From contig PCBK01000146.1 of assembly GCA_002731275.1 (NCBI GenBank), forward strand, positions 1-64,000: a stretch of 64,000 nucleotides of DNA, read 5' to 3'. Under the pieces are notes generated by a model. That model was not told the DNA's origin. It saw nothing but the letters and a program-made list of their open reading frames with translations, and did no database searches. Position 1 is the stretch's first letter, and every line of letters starts with the position of its first letter. The DNA is from Deltaproteobacteria bacterium (GTDB lineage: Bacteria > Myxococcota_C > UBA6777). The translations under genes were made by a program, and so were the position numbers. Of the stretch, positions 61,357-64,000 are shown one piece after another.

Positions 61357-62673
61357 ATGGAGAACAAACAGCCGCTCAGTGCCAAATCGATCGTCGGTCA
61401 ATTGTTGCCTTATGTGCTCACGATTGGGATTCTTGTGTGGGTCTTTAACAACCTCACCACACAGATCTCCGACGAGGTCCACACCCTCCACACGACCCAA
61501 TCCTCCAGGCTACAGAGAGACTTCGCACAAAGAGACAGCATCCTGCTCAAAGACAAGTCGAAGCGACTGTACTGTTCGATATACAACGTCAAGCTCCACA
61601 AAGCCTGCAAAGGACACGTCGACTTTCTCATCGTGCAAAAACAGGGGCAGGTGTTCATCCAAAGGACAAAGGGATCGAGGATACCGGCGGGGGCTTCTCT
61701 TCGTGTCAGCTACACCAAAAAGGTGACCATTGGGGAGATGTGGACGCTGATCAGCAAGGCGGACCTGACGTTGTTCATCCCTGTGATGTTGCTGCACTTG
61801 TTGATCTTCTTCTTTGCGGACATGTCTTCCTTTGGGCTCGCATATAAATGGTTTAACGCGCCGGATATGACCTGGAAAGAGATCCTCGAAGCCCGAGCGG
61901 GCCCATACGTCGTCCAGATTGGTCTACCTCAGCTCGCAGAGTTGATGTTCCCGTTGTATATGTGGCGTGTCAAAAAGGTCCCCTTTGTTGAGACGATGAG
62001 CGCAAACACCTGGGCCAATGTCCTCGACTACACAGCCCTCCTCAGCGTGATCACGCCGGCGGTCATCTACAACGTCATGGTGGATCCCGTCATCCCCGTC
62101 ATTGGCATGAAATGGCTGATCGGCGTAGGTGTGTGCTGGTTGCTCGTCTTAAGTGGGATCATCTATCTCGCGTCGCCGCTTGGAAAACAGCTCGCAAAGT
62201 ACTACACTCCCCCACACCAGCGAGAGGAACAACAAACACAAGCGCCTCCCAAAGAAGAACAAAGTATCTTGCACTCCATCGGCAAGTTTCACGATGTCTT
62301 TCGGGCGTTTGCCTTTGCGACGTGGAGCCAGGGTTTTCGGGTATACGGAGCGAGGCTGCTGTTTGTGCTCTCAAGCCTGCTCTCCAACCTCGTGGCGCTG
62401 TGGGCGATGGGCGCCAACATCCCTCTCTCTCTCGCGATGATCGGCATCCCCATTATCACGGCGTCGATCTTCACGCCAGTCAGTGTTGGCGGATATGGCG
62501 GACCACAGCTCATCGCGTGGTTCTTGTTCGTCAAACTAGGGAATGCTGCGAAGGCCGACCAGATCGTGGCGTATTCATTGCTTTGGTCGACCTCCTTTAT
62601 GATTGGGCGGGCGTTATTCGGAGGATTCTACATCAGAGGTTTTTGGCGTCGCACTTTTGGGGATAAGAGATAA
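61357..62673 (+). CDS. UPF0104/LPG-synthase-TM-like integral membrane protein
   Basis: A 438-residue membrane protein. A first transmembrane helix (residues 12-32) is followed by a periplasmic insert of about 110 residues, then seven or so hydrophobic segments separated by a basic cytoplasmic loop (KQLAKYYTPPHQREEQQTQAPPKEE). The second half has patterns of the lysylphosphatidylglycerol synthetase/UPF0104 family (SFGLAYKWFNAPDMTWKEILEARAGPYVVQIGLPQLAELMFPL and FTPVSVGGYGGPQLIAWFLFV with conserved Gly). Members flip or modify lipids. AAAGGA lies about 13 bases before ATG 61357. It converges with the MMPL-type exporter gene; the reading frames overlap by 60 bases. Confidence 0.75.
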   Translation: MENKQPLSAKSIVGQLLPYVLTIGILVWVFNNLTTQISDEVHTLHTTQSSRLQRDFAQRDSILLKDKSKRLYCSIYNVKLHKACKGHVDFLIVQKQGQVFIQRTKGSRIPAGASLRVSYTKKVTIGEMWTLISKADLTLFIPVMLLHLLIFFFADMSSFGLAYKWFNAPDMTWKEILEARAGPYVVQIGLPQLAELMFPLYMWRVKKVPFVETMSANTWANVLDYTALLSVITPAVIYNVMVDPVIPVIGMKWLIGVGVCWLLVLSGIIYLASPLGKQLAKYYTPPHQREEQQTQAPPKEEQSILHSIGKFHDVFRAFAFATWSQGFRVYGARLLFVLSSLLSNLVALWAMGANIPLSLAMIGIPIITASIFTPVSVGGYGGPQLIAWFLFVKLGNAAKADQIVAYSLLWSTSFMIGRALFGGFYIRGFWRRTFGDKR

Positions 62674-64000
62674 CCCACTGTCCCCACCTCCACGACCAAG
62701 CTCCATCATCGCAGGCTGGACGAGCAACGAGCTGATCAAACAAGCCACCAAACCAACGACAGCGAGAATCCCAAGGGTCACGAGCCCGGAGTGCGCCCCT
62801 GTGATCATCCCCAAGAATCCCACGACAGACGTACAGGTCGCCATGATGATAGGTCCTGCCATTCTCTTCCAGGCTGACAACACACCAGCTTCAGGCTCTT
62901 CGAGGTAACGGTGCATCAAATGCACACCGTTGTCGATACCGATCCCCACGAGGACAGGGAAGATCACCATATTCACGAAGGAGATCCGCAGATCAAAGAT
63001 GGCCATGATCACAAACATCCCAAGCATCCCAAAGAGCAACGGAAAGAACGCCAGCGCCGTCGGCCAAAAGGAGCGAAAATCTCCCCAAAGCAGCAACAAC
63101 ACGATCAACAGAGAGAGCCCAATCGCCAGCAATCCATCCCAGATCACCGTGTTGAGCAGCAACGCGTAGACGATCGCTGATCCAGCAGGCACATAGGTCT
63201 TACCGTTCGCTTGGAGATCAGTGAGGTACGTCCTCAACTTCATCGCATCGAGGCCATGACTCAGATTGCTTCGACTCATCACGTGGATCAAAAAATCACC
63301 GGCAGGCGTCATGAAGTTGCGCTGCAAAATCAACGGAAGATCTTTGGGACCAAACGGCGCCACCGCGAGCATCTTCCTGAAAGCCTTGTAGCGCTCCTTG
63401 TCCTTTCCTTCCAACCAGGAGGCAGCGTCATTCTTTTTGAGAAGCCGCTTGATCTTTGCGAGCACACGCTGCTTTTCCTTTTGAAGACCTGGTACAAATG
63501 TGAAGATGGAGACGAATTGTGTAAGAGCCTGTGTATCTTTGACTTTCGCAGCGCGCTGACGAAGAGCTGCCAAAAGCCCCCGCGCTTCCTTCTCGTTTGA
63601 GACCGTGAAGACTGTAGGTGCGAGGCTTTGGTGAAAGAGTGTTTGAAAACGCTTCATGCGCTTCATCTCAAAATCGTACCCTTTCGGGAGATAGCCGATG
63701 CGGAACCTGTCGTATTCGAATTTAACGTGTCCAGAGAGCGCAAAGAAAGACCCTAGCAATACAAGCCCCGCGAGGAACATAATCGGCTTGGAGAATGGAA
63801 ACACACGCCCTCTCTCTTCAACACTCTCCTGCTTGGGTGGGATGATCTGCTCGGGCTTCCAGCGCTCTGCGAGACTGATCAACGCAGGGAGGACAGTCAA
63901 CATCGCGAACAAACACAATAAAATACCGGAGCCAGCGATCAAACCAAATTGACTGAATCCCTTAAAACTCGAAAGGCCAAGACATGAGAAGGCGATGGCT
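62614..64000 (-). CDS. RND/MMPL-family exporter, partial (5' end outside window)
   Basis: The frame is open to the right edge, so the first residues visible (SSFKGFSQFGLIAGSGILLC) are internal. The 462 visible residues include a transmembrane hairpin, a large periplasmic domain (about residues 85-290) and a group of five transmembrane helices with the RND pattern (VFPVLVGIGIDNGVHLMHRYLEE, with the charged Asp used in proton transfer in this superfamily; GFLGMITGAHSGLVTLGILAVVGL). It resembles hopanoid/lipid exporters of the HpnN or MMPL type. The last 20 codons overlap the convergent membrane-protein gene. A start would lie beyond 64000; a TTG at 63942 is not a likely start since the frame upstream is conserved-looking. 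Confidence 0.85.
   Translation of the reverse strand, partial: AIAFSCLGLSSFKGFSQFGLIAGSGILLCLFAMLTVLPALISLAERWKPEQIIPPKQESVEERGRVFPFSKPIMFLAGLVLLGSFFALSGHVKFEYDRFRIGYLPKGYDFEMKRMKRFQTLFHQSLAPTVFTVSNEKEARGLLAALRQRAAKVKDTQALTQFVSIFTFVPGLQKEKQRVLAKIKRLLKKNDAASWLEGKDKERYKAFRKMLAVAPFGPKDLPLILQRNFMTPAGDFLIHVMSRSNLSHGLDAMKLRTYLTDLQANGKTYVPAGSAIVYALLLNTVIWDGLLAIGLSLLIVLLLLWGDFRSFWPTALAFFPLLFGMLGMFVIMAIFDLRISFVNMVIFPVLVGIGIDNGVHLMHRYLEEPEAGVLSAWKRMAGPIIMATCTSVVGFLGMITGAHSGLVTLGILAVVGLVACLISSLLVQPAMMELGRGGGDSGLSLIPKSATPKTSDVESSE

Overview
The window looks like chromosomal DNA of a Gram-negative, predominantly aerobic bacterium of the Myxococcota / former Deltaproteobacteria type. I infer this from the combination of Hanks-type Ser/Thr kinases, a MopE-like lipoprotein with seven C-D-G-x-D-N-D-C-D-G motifs, GltG/GltJ-like and GltE-like envelope proteins, many large lipoproteins and a 2-oxoglutarate dehydrogenase complex. 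The species cannot be named. I see no tRNA, rRNA, CRISPR array or intact transposase.

Layout. 1-5.4 kb: a partial unknown gene, a NicO/UreH-like metal transporter paired with a Mn-type superoxide dismutase, a small lipoprotein, dihydrolipoamide dehydrogenase (E3) and a membrane protein. 5.6-10.1 kb (minus): nadB and a large repeat lipoprotein. 10.1-12.4 kb: degraded DNA holding a strong dif candidate, a stub of a P-loop ATPase gene and a 3'-truncated Ser/Thr kinase. 12.8-18.2 kb: a desaturase, a broken histidine kinase, a membrane protein, guanine deaminase and an A-type Fe-S carrier. 18.2-19.35 kb: non-coding with palindromes and gene remnants. 19.35-25.2 kb: the MopE-like giant lipoprotein facing an outer-membrane beta-barrel protein. 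25.6-33.3 kb: odhB and odhA, an M29 aminopeptidase and aspS. 33.3-39.2 kb (minus): a basic secreted protein and a probable operon of deoxynucleoside kinase, collagen-like lipoprotein and zinc-ribbon Ser/Thr kinase. 39.4-45.2 kb (plus): a run of five genes (GltG/J-like, RluA-like, M32 carboxypeptidase, MATE, NRDE). 45.2-51.1 kb (minus): two paralogous GltE-like lipoproteins flanking a WSC-domain protein. 51.1-57.4 kb (plus): an unusual repeat protein without a signal peptide, a TPR protein, a GH113-like lipoprotein, then palindromic repeats and a gene followed by a large array of 42-bp repeats. 57.3-64 kb: an unknown helical protein, a radical SAM/SPASM enzyme, a UPF0104-type membrane protein and a partial RND/MMPL exporter.

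How the genes work together. E1o (odhA), E2o (odhB) and E3 (lpd) supply the 2-oxoglutarate dehydrogenase complex, with E3 located 23 kb from the other two. NadB starts NAD synthesis, and guanine deaminase and the deoxynucleoside kinase salvage purines. The GltG/J-like and GltE-like proteins may belong to an envelope-spanning gliding or surface apparatus.

Most interesting signal. On the plus strand, bases run G>C up to about 10.4 kb and C>G beyond about 11 kb, whatever the gene orientation, as expected at a replication terminus. A dif-like Xer site lies at 10706-10733. Its XerD-arm core, TTATGTAAAC, occurs six times, all between 5.5 and 19.3 kb: three copies in plus orientation to the left and three in minus orientation to the right. 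This mirrored arrangement, together with the decayed genes at its centre, looks like an organised terminus region.
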